From RPQJ01 sp963754125 (GTDB lineage Bacteria; Pseudomonadota; Gammaproteobacteria; Steroidobacterales; Steroidobacteraceae): a DNA stretch of 64,000 bases. Location: positions 310,001 to 374,000 of the forward strand of contig CAVWEX010000001.1 in the NCBI GenBank assembly GCA_963754125.1, read 5' to 3'. Within the stretch, counting starts at the first letter, position 1. Each line of letters opens with the position of its first letter. A program made the translations under genes and the position numbers. The notes beneath the pieces were generated by a model that ran no database searches, had not been told where the DNA came from, and worked only from the letters and a program-made list of their open reading frames with translations. Below are positions 52,333 to 62,017 of the stretch, piece by piece.

Positions 52333-53163
52333 ATGACTGCGACTTTCGGTGCGGTGCTCGACTCGGTCTGCCACGAAGGTGATCGCTGGGCCGTCACGAT
52401 ACCGAAGGCCTGGTCGAACGGGCGGACCGTGTTCGGGGGCCTGCAGGTGGCGCTCAGCGTGCGCGCGATGCGCGGCGCGCTCGGCGCAGCCCTCGGCGAC
52501 GGCAAGGGCAACGTCGCCACCCTGCCCCTTGCGCAGCCTGCAGGCGACGTTCGTGGCCCCGGTGCCGGCAGGCACGCGCGTCGAGCTGCGCGCCGAGTTC
52601 CTGCGCAGCGGCCGCTCGGCCACCCACGCGCGCTGCGACCTGCTGCACGAGGGCACGCTGGCCTGCACCACGGTCGCGATCTTCGGCGCCGCGCGTCCGT
52701 CGCGCATCGCGCTCGACATTGCGCGCCCGCAACTGCAGGCCGATCCCGAGGCGCTGCCCGACCTGCCGTATATCCCGGGCATCACGCCCGAGTTCCTGCA
52801 GCAACTGCAGCTGCGATGGGGCGTCGGGAAGGTGCCGTATTCGGGCCACGCGAACCCCATTCGACGATCTTCGCGCGCCTGCGCGATCCGGACTGCACCG
52901 CCGAGGACGCACTGATTGCGCTGGCCGACTCCATTCCGACTCCGGGACTGTCGATGCTCGACAAGCCCGCGCCCGCGACGTCAATGAACTGGATGCTCGA
53001 GCTGATCGGCGACCCGGCTCTGCTCGAGCGCGACCAGTGGTCGATGATCGGCACCGACGTGCGCGCAGGCGCCGATGGCTACCTCAGCCAGACCTCGGTG
53101 CTGTGGGGCTTCGGCGGGCACGCCTTCTCGGTCAGCCACCAGAGCGTGGCGATTTTCGGCTGA
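52333..53163 (+). CDS. TesB-like acyl-CoA thioesterase (two frameshifts)
   Basis: A double-hotdog thioesterase of about 276 residues. The first hotdog starts in one frame (GRTVFGGLQVALSVRAM) and, after a surplus base near 52530-52532, continues as LQATFVAPVPAGTRVE and ARCDLLHEGTLACTTVAIFG. A second indel near 52855-52861 (a CCCC run, probably one base missing) returns to the starting frame for STIFARLRDPDCTAEDALI and MNWMLELIG to the stop. Catalytic Asp/Ser-Thr/Gln residues of TesB cannot all be assigned by eye. It lies 5 bases after the DUF2058 gene. Confidence 0.83.
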   Translation: MTATFGAVLDSVCHEGDRWAVTIPKAWSNGRTVFGGLQVALSVRAMRGALGAALGDGKGNVATLPLAQPAGDVRGPGAGRHARRAARRVPAQRPLGHPRALRPAARGHAGLHHGRDLRRRASVAHRARHCAPATAGRSRGAARPAVYPGHHARVPAATAAAMGRREGAVFGPREPHSTIFARLRDPDCTAEDALIALADSIPTPGLSMLDKPAPATSMNWMLELIGDPALLERDQWSMIGTDVRAGADGYLSQTSVLWGFGGHAFSVSHQSVAIFG

Positions 53164-53198
53164 CGGCCACCGGCTGTTCGCGCACCCTCAGTGCCGCC

Positions 53199-53717
53199 GT
53201 GACGACCATCATCCTCATCACCCTCGCTGCCGCCGCGCTCCTCTGGGGTGTCGTGAGCTACAACCTGCTGGTGCGCGACCACCAGCGCGTCGCGCAGTCG
53301 TGGAGCGACGTGGGCGTGCAACTCGCACGCCGCCACGATCTCGTCCCGAAGCTGGTGGAAGTCGTGCAGCGCCATGCCGGCTACGAGCGCGCCGTACTCG
53401 AGGAGGTGACCGCGCTGCGCGCAGCCGGCATGCGCGAGACGTCGCCCGCAGCGCTCGGCACGGTCGAGGGCCGTCTCGGCGCCGGCCTGCAGCGGCTGCT
53501 CGCGATTGCCGAGGCCTATCCCGACCTGACGGCGAGCGCGAGCTACCTGGACCTCATGCGCAACCTCACCGAGGTCGAGCAGCAGATCCAGTTTGCGCGT
53601 CGCTACTACAACGGCGCGGTGAACAACCTCAACACCCGCACGGCCACGTTCCCCGACCTGCTGGTGGCCCGGTTGCTGCGGTTCGGGCCCGCCGAGTACT
53701 TCGAGTTCGAACCGTGA
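53199..53717 (+). CDS. LemA family protein
   Basis: A 172-residue protein with an N-terminal membrane helix (IILITLAAAALLWGVVSYNLL) and the LemA coiled helical domain (RRHDLVPKLVEVVQRHAGYE, AEAYPDLTASASYLDLMRNL, VEQQIQFARRYYNGAVNNLN). The GTG start 53199 is the only one in front of the helix. It overlaps the DUF2207 gene by 4 bases (GTGA). LemA-DUF2207 pairs are common and presumed to act together at the membrane, though function is unclear. Confidence 0.92.
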   Translation: MTTIILITLAAAALLWGVVSYNLLVRDHQRVAQSWSDVGVQLARRHDLVPKLVEVVQRHAGYERAVLEEVTALRAAGMRETSPAALGTVEGRLGAGLQRLLAIAEAYPDLTASASYLDLMRNLTEVEQQIQFARRYYNGAVNNLNTRTATFPDLLVARLLRFGPAEYFEFEP

Positions 53718-55462
53718 CGCGACTGCTGCTCGCACTCGCGCTGCTCCTGTCGATCGCCGCCGCCCGGGCCGACGAGCGCATCCTCGACTGGCAGAGCGAC
53801 ATCCACGTGCGGCCGGACAGCACACTCGAGGTGATCGAGACGCTGCGAGTGCAGGCGGAAGGTGAGCAGATCCGCCGTGGCCTGCTGCGCGACTTCCCGA
53901 CCCGCTACGTCGATCGGCGCGGCCGGCGCGTCGTGACCGGCTTCGAGGTGATCTCGGTCCGGCGTGACGGCCTCGCGGAGCCACACGCCCTCGAGAAACT
54001 GGCGAACGGCGTGCGCATCCGCATCGGCGATCCCGAGGTGTACCTGTCGCCGGGCGAGTACACCTACGTCATCACCTATCGCACCGACCGGCAGATCGGC
54101 TTCTTCGCCGATCACGACGAGCTGTACTGGAACGTGACGGGCAACGGCTGGGATTTCCCGGTCGACGCGGTGAACGCACAGGTGTTCCTGCCCGGCAACA
54201 TCGACGCCGACTCGATCGCCGTCGAGGCTTATACCGGGCCGCAGGGGGCAAAGGGGCGCGACTGGGAGGCGGACTCGGGCCCGAGCCTCGCGACCTTCCG
54301 CAGCACCCGTGGCCTCGGTCCGCGCGAGGGCCTGACCCTCGTGGCGAGCTGGCCGAAGGGTCACGTCGCGCCGCCAGGTCTCGACCAGCGCAGCGGCTAC
54401 CTGCTGCGCGACGCCTGGCCGGCCGGCCTCGCGCTTGGCGGCCTCACGATTCTGCTGCTGTACTACCTCGGGGTGTGGCACCGGGTCGGCCGCGATCCGC
54501 CGCAGCGCGTGATCGTTCCCCGCTACGAGCCGCCCGCAGCGTTATCGCCGGCCGCCATGCGCTTCCTGCGTCGCATGGCCTACGACGACCGCTGCTTCGC
54601 AGCCGCCGTGCTCAGCCTCGCCGTGCAGGGGGCGCTGCGCATCGAGCAGGAGTCGGGCGGCCTGTTCAACCGGACACGCAAGTTCACGCTGCATCGCGTC
54701 GATCCCCCGGCCGACGCGTCGCTCGCGGAGGACGAGCGCGTGCTGCGCGACCGGCTGTTCGCAAGCGCGTCCAGCGTCGAGCTCGACAACGCCAACCACG
54801 TGGTGCTGAGCGGTGCCAAACTCGAGCACCTGCGCGCGCTCAAGGCGCGCTACATGCCCTCGGCGTTCCGCGCCAACGGCGCCTGGCATGCGCTCGGCAT
54901 CGCGTTGAGCCTGCTCATCGGCGTGTTCGGCGTGCTGATTCCCGCGGCCACGGGCGGGTTCGGGCCGTCCTGGTGGTTCATGACGACTCCGGGCCGGGTG
55001 GCCCTTGCGGCACTCGGCGTAGCGCTGGTCGCAAACGTGGCATTCGGCCGGCTGCTCAAGGCGCCGACCGTCGACGGCCGCACGACCATGGACCACGTCG
55101 AAGGATTCCGGCTGTACCTCGACGTCGCCGAAGGCGACGAGCTCAAGCTGATCGACGCGCCGCCGCTCACCGTGCGCCTCTACGAACGCTACCTGCCCGC
55201 CGCGCTCGCACTCGAGGTCGAGCAGCACTGGGCTGAGCGGTTCGCGACGGTGTTCGCCACGCAAGCCGCCGCGCACACGCCGAGCTGGTACTCGGGCGAT
55301 GCCTGGGACACGCGCAACGTCGCCCGCTTCACCTCGGGCTTCGGCTCCACGTTCAGCAGCGCGATCAGCTCCTCCTCGACGGCGCCCGGCTCCAGCTCGG
55401 GCAGTGGCGGCGGCGGCTCGTCCGGCGGCGGGGGTGGCGGCGGCGGTGGGGGCGGCTGGTGA
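53714..55462 (+). CDS. DUF2207 membrane protein with Gly-rich tail
   Basis: A 582-residue protein. A signal peptide (LLALALLLSIAAARA) precedes a DUF2207 extracytoplasmic beta domain (residues about 22-230; SDIHVRPDSTLEVIETLRVQ, YTYVITYRTDRQIGFF), then membrane helices near 240 and 400-450 and a cytoplasmic part (FRLYLDVAEGDELKLID). The tail is Ser-rich and ends in a run of glycines and a terminal Trp, a feature often seen in this family. GTG 53714 overlaps the lemA stop. Function is unknown; it is likely a partner of LemA. Confidence 0.9.
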   Translation: MTRLLLALALLLSIAAARADERILDWQSDIHVRPDSTLEVIETLRVQAEGEQIRRGLLRDFPTRYVDRRGRRVVTGFEVISVRRDGLAEPHALEKLANGVRIRIGDPEVYLSPGEYTYVITYRTDRQIGFFADHDELYWNVTGNGWDFPVDAVNAQVFLPGNIDADSIAVEAYTGPQGAKGRDWEADSGPSLATFRSTRGLGPREGLTLVASWPKGHVAPPGLDQRSGYLLRDAWPAGLALGGLTILLLYYLGVWHRVGRDPPQRVIVPRYEPPAALSPAAMRFLRRMAYDDRCFAAAVLSLAVQGALRIEQESGGLFNRTRKFTLHRVDPPADASLAEDERVLRDRLFASASSVELDNANHVVLSGAKLEHLRALKARYMPSAFRANGAWHALGIALSLLIGVFGVLIPAATGGFGPSWWFMTTPGRVALAALGVALVANVAFGRLLKAPTVDGRTTMDHVEGFRLYLDVAEGDELKLIDAPPLTVRLYERYLPAALALEVEQHWAERFATVFATQAAAHTPSWYSGDAWDTRNVARFTSGFGSTFSSAISSSSTAPGSSSGSGGGGSSGGGGGGGGGGGW

Positions 55463-55493
55463 ATAGTCGCCGGGCGACGGCCCGACGCCCCAC

Positions 55494-58118
55494 TCAGGTC
55501 GCGGCCATCGAGCCTACCCAGCGCTCCAGCACAGGCAACTGCTTCGCCCGGACGTCCGCGCGGTAACGGATGTCGGCCATGGCCATGTCCGCCGATTGCC
55601 GTGCGTCGGCGGGCAGCGAGCGTTCCGCGTACGCCCTCACCTTCTCGATCATCGCGGGATCGAAGGACTGCGCGGCGAGCAGGGGAATGAACGAGTGCCG
55701 CGATGAAGCCTCCACCAGGTCGAGCACCTTCTCCTGGTGCCGAACGGCAAAGTCGAAAGCGAGTTCCGGGTGCTCGTAGGACACCTGGGCGATCATCGCC
55801 ACGGCGGAGTCGCGCGGCGCCTCGGGCGAGATGGCGAACTCGAGCGTGCGCGCCGCCAGGACAGGGTCACGCGCTGCCCCGAGCGCCCGCCACAGCTCCT
55901 GCTTCTCGACCGGCTCGGCAGCCGCGATTGCGCGCCGACGGATTTCATCCCAGGTCGCGGCATCTGCGTGCCGGGCGACCACTTGGATCGCGGCGGTACG
56001 GATGCCCGGAGGCAGTGCGTCTGGCGCCCGCGCGGCACGGGTGAATCGCTGCCGTGCCTCGGCCAGCACGACCGGGTCCTCCAGCCATCCGAGGGCGTGG
56101 ATCAGCTGCTCGCGCAGCAGGGCGACGTTGTCTCCCTCGCCTTTTACCGGCAGCCACCCAACCCGCGTGAATGCCGACTGGAGCCGGGCACGGGCGTGCA
56201 CGCGCCAGGCAGCCTGCTCCGGGGAACCCTCGAACAGCCGGTCGATGCGCGCGAAGGTGCGGGTGAGCTGCAGGAGGATCAGCGGATCACTGTCGGTCGT
56301 CACGACCGAGGCGAGGTCCAGGTAGTGGGCGACCGGCAGCTCGCCCGCCTCACCGAGTGACCAGGCGTCGTTCAGGAGGCCGAGACGGTCGACCTCATCG
56401 AGGCCGCCGAAGGCCGCGCGCAGCCTCATGAGATCAGCCTCGGCGTACCTGGTTCGGAAGTAGCCCGCCTGGCCAGTGTTGACGACCACGGCCCCACAGC
56501 CGTCCACCTCGGTCGTCACGGGCTTGCCATCCTTGCCGAGCTGGACCGTCGTGACGGCCCCGCCGTCCGTGGAACGGAGGCGCACCGGGATCGTCCAGGT
56601 GTATCGCTGTGGATCCTTCGCGCCGGTCTCGAAGCGCTGCTGGGCGAGCGTGACCGGCGTTCGCCCGTCCCGGCAGGCCGCGGTCTCCACCGTGACCATC
56701 GGAACGCCGGGCTGCACCGTGAAATCGTGCGCGATCTCCTTCACCGGCTTTCCGGTCGCCGCGGCAAGCTCGGCCCAGAGCTGGTCCGTCACCGCGTTGC
56801 CAAAGGCATGGGCGCGCATATACCGCCGGATGCCTTCGCGGAAACCCGCCTCGCCCAGGAAATCCTCGAGCATGTTCAGCACCGCCGGACCCTTCGAATA
56901 CGAGATTGCATCGAATGCCTGGTTGGCCGCCTCGACGGACGGCACGGGGCGCACGATCGGGCGCGTCGCCGCGCTCGCGTCGCGCCGCAAAGCGAACTCG
57001 CGCGTGTCGTTCACGAACTGCAGCGCCGGCTTGTTGTCCGGCAGCAGGGCCGCCTCGACCTTGCCCTCCATCCACGACGCGAAGCTCTCGTTGAGCCAGA
57101 GGTCGTCCCACCACTCCATGGTGACGAGGTTGCCGAACCACTGGTGCGCCACTTCGTGCGCGACGATCAGGAACACGAGGCGTCGATCCGACGTGGACGT
57201 TCGCGCCGGATCGACCAGCAGGTAGGGCTCGAAGTACATGATCGCGCCCCAGTTCTCCATGGCCCCGAAGAACTGGCTGCTGCCGGGGACCGCGATCTGG
57301 TCGAGCTTCGGCAGCGGGTACGGCACCCCGAAGTAGTCGTAGTACCAGGGCAGGATGCGCGCGGTCGCCTCGAGCGCGTAGCGGCCGGTCTCCGCGGCGC
57401 CGCGGCGCGTGACGATGCCCGTATCGACGCCCGCGATGGGCTGTGCGAGCCGGTCGAGTTCGCCGACCGACAGGTGCAGCAGGTAGGACGACATGCGCGG
57501 GCTGGTCGCAAACCGCACGCGCTGGCGGTCGCCCTCGACCTGGGTATCGAGCACCGGCATGTTCGAGTAAGCGACCTGCCCGGCCGGTACCACGACCTCG
57601 AGGGCGAACGTCGCCTTGGCGGCCGGCTCGTCCCACATCGGCACGAAGCGCCGGCCGTCCGCGACCTGGAACTGGCTGGTCAGCATGCGGCGCTTGCCCG
57701 CCGGGGTGTCGTAGTCGACCGAAAACAGGCCCATCGCGGTGGTGTAGATCTTGCCCGAGTAGTCGACCGCCAGGCGATGACGTCCGGGCGGGACGGGATC
57801 GGCCAGCTCGAATCGCGCCACCTGGCCGTCCGCGTCGATCGCGACACCGGACACGGGCACGCCGTCGAACTCGGCCCGAGTGATCTCGAGTTCGAGCGCG
57901 TTGAGCGTGATCACGCGGGTCGGGTCCCGGACCTCGAGGTCGATGACGGCACGTCCGTCGAAGGTCAGCGCGTCGGCATCCGGGACGATGCGGATCTCGT
58001 AGTGCAGCGGCGTGACGCCCGGGGGCAGTCGGCCCGGTCGGGCCTCCGTCGCCGGCGCCGGCGAGGGCGCTGCGAACGCGAGCCAGACCAGCACGAGCCA
58101 TGCAGACGTCGGTCGCAT
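55494..58118 (-). CDS. M1-family zinc aminopeptidase
   Basis: An 874-residue exported aminopeptidase. A signal peptide (AWLVLVWLAFAAPSPAPA) is followed by the N-terminal beta domain. The substrate-binding motif GAMEN is at residues 285-289, the zinc motif HEVAHQWF at 321-328 with the third ligand Glu344 (WLNESFASWM), and catalytic Tyr in FDAISYSKGP. A long ERAP1-like helical C-terminal domain completes it. It trims N-terminal residues from peptides, probably in the periplasm. ATG 58118 gives a proper signal peptide and is preferred to the frame start upstream. Confidence 0.94.
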   Translation of the reverse strand: MRPTSAWLVLVWLAFAAPSPAPATEARPGRLPPGVTPLHYEIRIVPDADALTFDGRAVIDLEVRDPTRVITLNALELEITRAEFDGVPVSGVAIDADGQVARFELADPVPPGRHRLAVDYSGKIYTTAMGLFSVDYDTPAGKRRMLTSQFQVADGRRFVPMWDEPAAKATFALEVVVPAGQVAYSNMPVLDTQVEGDRQRVRFATSPRMSSYLLHLSVGELDRLAQPIAGVDTGIVTRRGAAETGRYALEATARILPWYYDYFGVPYPLPKLDQIAVPGSSQFFGAMENWGAIMYFEPYLLVDPARTSTSDRRLVFLIVAHEVAHQWFGNLVTMEWWDDLWLNESFASWMEGKVEAALLPDNKPALQFVNDTREFALRRDASAATRPIVRPVPSVEAANQAFDAISYSKGPAVLNMLEDFLGEAGFREGIRRYMRAHAFGNAVTDQLWAELAAATGKPVKEIAHDFTVQPGVPMVTVETAACRDGRTPVTLAQQRFETGAKDPQRYTWTIPVRLRSTDGGAVTTVQLGKDGKPVTTEVDGCGAVVVNTGQAGYFRTRYAEADLMRLRAAFGGLDEVDRLGLLNDAWSLGEAGELPVAHYLDLASVVTTDSDPLILLQLTRTFARIDRLFEGSPEQAAWRVHARARLQSAFTRVGWLPVKGEGDNVALLREQLIHALGWLEDPVVLAEARQRFTRAARAPDALPPGIRTAAIQVVARHADAATWDEIRRRAIAAAEPVEKQELWRALGAARDPVLAARTLEFAISPEAPRDSAVAMIAQVSYEHPELAFDFAVRHQEKVLDLVEASSRHSFIPLLAAQSFDPAMIEKVRAYAERSLPADARQSADMAMADIRYRADVRAKQLPVLERWVGSMAAT

Positions 58119-58219
58119 CGTTGACTCCCCGAGCGTTGGAGATTGCGGGTCGGGATCCATGCGCGGCACGAAACTAGCACGCACTGGCCGGCTCGGGACA
58201 GGATCGCTATGGTGTGGAC

Positions 58220-59203
58220 ATGAAACGATCTGCACGAGCGCTCGGCGTGGTCGGGTCTGCCCTCGTCGTGCTGCTCGGCGGATTCACGATTCTGAACTGG
58301 GCACCTGATCGGCCCCCGCGTGAACTCGCTGCGCGTTGGGCCGGGCCACCCTCCGAGTTCCACGAGATCGCCGGCCTGACGGCGCACCTGCGCGACGAAG
58401 GCCGGCGCGACGACCCGATGCCGCTCGTGCTGCTGCACGGCACGTCGGCATCGCTCCACACCTGGGACGGCTGGGTGGCGGTGCTGGCTCCAGAGCGTCG
58501 CGTGGTCCGCGTGGACCTGCCGGGCTTCGGGCTCACCGGCCCGGCGCCGGACGGCGACTACCGCATCGAGCGCTACGTGGAGTTTGTCACCGCGCTGCTG
58601 GACACGCTTGGCATCGAGCGCTGCGTGCTGGCCGGCAACTCCTTCGGCGGCTGGGTCGCCTGGGAAACGGCGCTCGCGCAACCCGCGCGCGTCGGGGCAT
58701 TGATCCTGGTGGACTCGGCCGGCTACCCGCTCGAGTCGCAGTCGGTACCGATCGGCTTTCGCATCGCGCGGATTCCGGTGCTCAATCGCCTCATGGAGGT
58801 GACATTGCCGCGCGGCGTGATCGAGTCGAGCCTGCGAAACACCTACGGCGATCCGTCGCGGGTGACGCCGGAGCTGGTCGACCGGTACTACGAACTCACG
58901 CTGCGCGAGGGCAACCGGGCTGCGCTGGCGAAGCGCTTCGCCGACGGGCGGCACTCCGGCCGCACCACGCGCCTGGCGGAACTGCAGCTGCCCACGCTGA
59001 TCCTCTGGGGCGGCCGCGACCGACTCATCCCGCCGGCGTATGGCGAGCAGTTCCGCAGCGACATCGCGGGCAGCCGGCTGGTCGTGTTCCCGGCGCTCGG
59101 CCACGTGCCGCACGAGGAAGATCCCACCGCGACTGCCGCCGCCGCGCGGACCTTCATGGACGAATTCGAGCGCGATGACGCGCCCGCCACCTCTCCGGAA
59201 TGA
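58220..59203 (+). CDS. Alpha/beta hydrolase with N-terminal anchor
   Basis: A 327-residue hydrolase. An N-terminal hydrophobic segment (ALGVVGSALVVLLGGFTIL) anchors it or exports it. The fold is clear: oxyanion region LLHGTSASLHTWDG, nucleophile elbow GNSFGGW (Ser), acid in LWGGRDRLIPP (Asp) and catalytic His in ALGHVPHEE. Substrate unknown; esterase or haloalkane-dehalogenase-like relatives are possible. It is followed 9 bases later by the DUF924 gene. Confidence 0.88.
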   Translation: MKRSARALGVVGSALVVLLGGFTILNWAPDRPPRELAARWAGPPSEFHEIAGLTAHLRDEGRRDDPMPLVLLHGTSASLHTWDGWVAVLAPERRVVRVDLPGFGLTGPAPDGDYRIERYVEFVTALLDTLGIERCVLAGNSFGGWVAWETALAQPARVGALILVDSAGYPLESQSVPIGFRIARIPVLNRLMEVTLPRGVIESSLRNTYGDPSRVTPELVDRYYELTLREGNRAALAKRFADGRHSGRTTRLAELQLPTLILWGGRDRLIPPAYGEQFRSDIAGSRLVVFPALGHVPHEEDPTATAAAARTFMDEFERDDAPATSPE

Positions 59204-59212
59204 GGCCCATGC

Positions 59213-59771
59213 ATGAACAGTGAAACCGTAGTGTTGCCCGCAGACGTGCTGGAGTTCTGGTTCGGCGAACTGACACCCGAGGACTGGTGGCGCAAGGACC
59301 CGGCCCTCGACCAGCGCATCGCCGAGCGTTTCGGCGCGACCCTCGCGGCCGCGGCCCGCTGCGAACTGTTCGCCTGGCGCGCGACGGCCCGGGACCGGCT
59401 GGCCGAGGTCATCGTGCTCGACCAGTTCTCGCGCAACATCCACCGCGACACGGCGGAGGCCTTCGCGAACGACGCGCTGGCGCTCGCCCTGGCGCAGGAA
59501 GCCGTCGCGCGCGGCTGCGATCGCGAGCTGCCCCCGGCCGAGCGCGCCTTCCTGTACCTGCCCTGGATGCACAGCGAGTCCGCGCTCATCCACGCGGAGG
59601 CGTTGCGGCTGTTCGCGGCGCCGGGGCTGGAGAAAAACCTCGATTTCGAGCGCCGGCACCAGGCGATCATCGAGCGCTACGGCCGCTACCCGCACCGCAA
59701 CGCGGTGCTCGGCCGTGCCTCGACGCCCGAGGAGACTCGAGTTCCTGAAGCAGCCCGGCTCGTCGTTCTGA
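59213..59771 (+). CDS. DUF924 family protein (frameshift at C-terminus)
   Basis: About 185 residues of TPR-like helices. Family signatures are VLEFWFGELTPEDWWRKDP, VIVLDQFSRNIHRDTAEAF, FLYLPWMHSES and RYPHRNAVLGRASTPEE. A surplus base near 59735-59738 (context GAGACTCGAG) moves the last ten codons into the frame that gives EFLKQPGSSF and a stop at 59771, the typical DUF924 ending. Function is unknown. It converges on the next gene without a gap. Confidence 0.88.
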
Positions 59772-61118
59772 CTAGGACTCGAGCACCCGCGGCAGCGTGA
59801 TCGCATCCACGAGCCCGCGCGCGCCGTACAGCGCCGGAAGCACGGCGCCCGGTGCGTGGCGACGGCGCAGCGCGGCGACGAGCTCGGTGCCGGCCCGATA
59901 GGCCGGCAGGTACATGCGACCGAGCAACGGATGCCGGCCCCAGGCACCGGAAAGCTTGTCGGCGCGCTCCGTCGAGACGAGGAATTCCCGGCGCAGGGTC
60001 GCGGCCACCTCGACCTGCGGCCTGCCCTCGCGCCACGTCAGGTAGGACGCCTGGTTCTTCGCATCGTCCTGCAGCAGCGCGAGCAGCACGCCGAGCTCGA
60101 GGTCGCGGTCCGGCAGGTCCACAGGCTCGGTCACGCCGTGCGCGATGAGGATCGCGTTGTTCGCGATGCCCTCGAACAGCACGCTCGCGCGCGTGTTCAT
60201 CGTGAGCACCGAGGCCTCGAAGCCCGTGAGCCCGCGCACGAACAGGTCCTGCAGGTAGGCGAAGGTCGTGACGTGCCCGGGCACCACCTCGTGGCTGACG
60301 AGCTGCTGGAACTCCGGCACCGAGATCTCGAGCGCGGCGTTGAGCTCGTAGCTGGCCTCGTACTCCGGCGACCCGTCCGGCCGGCGCGCGTGGCCGAGGT
60401 AGTTCATGGACCCCGAGAACCACGCGTTCTCGATGGCGAGGAAGCGCACGTTGGCCCGCGGCACGCGCGCGAACTCCACCGGCAGGTACGGCAGCAGGTG
60501 CCGCGCCGACAGCGCGTCGTACTGCGCGACGAAGGCGTCGCCGACCGCCGCGATGGACTTCGCCGGAACGCGCCGCTGCGCCCGCCAGTGGTCCACGGCC
60601 GCTAGCAGCGAGTCGGAATCGCCCGAGGGGTGGCCCACGGCGGCCAGCAATTCCGTCACCCGTGCACGCTTTGCGGCGGGCTGCGACGACTCGGGCGCAC
60701 GTCCAGTGATGGTCCGCACGCAGCGCTCGTAGGGGACCGCCGGACCCTGGCCCACGAGTTCCATCGCGAGATCCCACATGACCTCGCAACACAGGCCGAG
60801 CCCCTCGAGGTAGTCGCCGCGCAGGCCGCCGGTCGCACGGGCGCCTTCGAGCAGCCGCCCGATCGCGCCGTGCACGTCCACGGCCGCGAGGTATGCCGCG
60901 ACCGCGGCCGGGTCCGGCACCTTTGCGCCGACCCCGCCGTTGGCGCGCAGCACGGCTGCCGTGGCATGCGTGTAGGCGACGGGCAGCGGTTCGTCCGAGA
61001 ACCAGCAGTCGGCGATGAAGCGTCCGACGCCGGAGGGGTTCATGACGTCGCCGCCCCACAGCGTGTCGATGCCGATCAGCGCCTCGGCGGTGGCGGAGTC
61101 CAGGCTTTTGAGCGGCAT
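59772..61118 (-). CDS. Putative zinc peptidase (HExxxGH, DUF885-like)
   Basis: A 448-residue, mostly helical soluble protein. The motif SHEVVPGHVTTF matches the HExxPGH zinc site of DUF885-type metallopeptidases, with a downstream Glu/Asn segment (LFEGIANNAILIAHG) that may supply the third ligand. No signal peptide is visible. Overall similarity to DUF885 is limited to this region, so naming stays tentative. It could be a peptidase on small peptides or a related hydrolase. Confidence 0.62.
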   Translation of the reverse strand: MPLKSLDSATAEALIGIDTLWGGDVMNPSGVGRFIADCWFSDEPLPVAYTHATAAVLRANGGVGAKVPDPAAVAAYLAAVDVHGAIGRLLEGARATGGLRGDYLEGLGLCCEVMWDLAMELVGQGPAVPYERCVRTITGRAPESSQPAAKRARVTELLAAVGHPSGDSDSLLAAVDHWRAQRRVPAKSIAAVGDAFVAQYDALSARHLLPYLPVEFARVPRANVRFLAIENAWFSGSMNYLGHARRPDGSPEYEASYELNAALEISVPEFQQLVSHEVVPGHVTTFAYLQDLFVRGLTGFEASVLTMNTRASVLFEGIANNAILIAHGVTEPVDLPDRDLELGVLLALLQDDAKNQASYLTWREGRPQVEVAATLRREFLVSTERADKLSGAWGRHPLLGRMYLPAYRAGTELVAALRRRHAPGAVLPALYGARGLVDAITLPRVLES

Positions 61119-61234
61119 GTCGTGTCTCCTCCGCGCGGTCCCGGGGGACCGTTAAGGAACCCCTAAGCCTCGGCGCGTAGCCTACTCCGCAACGTGGGCA
61201 GGGCGCCCGACGACCCGACTAGGAGGGGACTCCG

Positions 61235-62014
61235 ATGCAGACTTCGACTTCCGCCGGCAGGCCGCTGATCTGGGACCTGCCGACCCGCGTGTTCCACTGG
61301 GCGCTGGCAGGATCGTTCCTCGGCGCCTATCTGCTCGCAGAGGAGGACGGCTCGCGCAATCTCCACGTGATGTTCGGCTACACGGTGGCCGGATTGCTGG
61401 TCTTCCGCCTGCTGTGGGGCTTCGTGGGTTCCACGCACGCGCGCTTCCGTGACTTCGCCTTCGGTCCGGGCGCAGCCGCGGGCTACCTGCGCGACCTCGT
61501 CCGGGGTCGAGCACGGGACTACGACGGCCACAACCCGGCCGGCAGCTGGGCCATTTACGCGCTGCTCGCGCTCGCCGCGGCCACCGCGCTGACGGGCTGG
61601 CTCTACTACAATGGAATCGGTGGCGAAACCTTCGAGGAGATTCATGAGGTGCTCGCCAACGCCTGGCTGGTCATGGTCGCGGTGCACGTCGGCGGCGTGG
61701 TCGTCGCAAGCCTCGCGCATCGGCGGAACCTCGTGGCCACGATGATCACCGGCCGCCGACAGGGTGGCAGCGCGGTCGAGATGGATGCCGCGTGCAGCAC
61801 GCCGGCGCCGGGCCGCGAGTCCCGGGCGACGGGCCCGCGATGGGCCCTCGGTTCGACGCTCGCGGTGGCGATACTTGGCTTCTGGAGCTGGGCCGTGACG
61901 ACGGGCGGCGGATCGTTGCTCGCCGGCGCCGAGGGCGCGACGGGGCAAGACGAACACGCCGTCCTCGGCGCCGGTGCGGGCCCCGAGAGCCACGAAGACG
62001 AGGACGACGACTGA
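61235..62014 (+). CDS. Cytochrome b561-type membrane protein
   Basis: A 259-residue protein with the four-helix cytochrome b domain (DLPTRVFHWALAGSFLGAYL with heme His; HVMFGYTVAGLLVFRLLWG; WAIYALLALAAATALTGW; VMVAVHVGGVVVASLAHRRN). A fifth helix (TLAVAILGFWSWAVTT) and an acidic tail (ESHEDEDDD) follow. It would move electrons between quinone and a periplasmic partner. It lies 3 bases upstream of a response-regulator gene, so the three downstream genes probably form one operon in which the cytochrome output may be sensed or controlled. Confidence 0.87.
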   Translation: MQTSTSAGRPLIWDLPTRVFHWALAGSFLGAYLLAEEDGSRNLHVMFGYTVAGLLVFRLLWGFVGSTHARFRDFAFGPGAAAGYLRDLVRGRARDYDGHNPAGSWAIYALLALAAATALTGWLYYNGIGGETFEEIHEVLANAWLVMVAVHVGGVVVASLAHRRNLVATMITGRRQGGSAVEMDAACSTPAPGRESRATGPRWALGSTLAVAILGFWSWAVTTGGGSLLAGAEGATGQDEHAVLGAGAGPESHEDEDDD

Positions 62015-62017
62015 CCG

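Noticed and set aside
55395..55459. Possible tandem repeat or CRISPR-like array in a GGC/GGT-rich stretch
   Set aside because: It encodes the glycine-rich tail of the DUF2207 protein; there are no spacers and no unique repeat unit.
57965..59947. A 660-codon open frame antisense to the hydrolase and DUF924 genes
   Set aside because: Same GC-driven shadow effect; no recognisable domain and full overlap with two well-supported genes.
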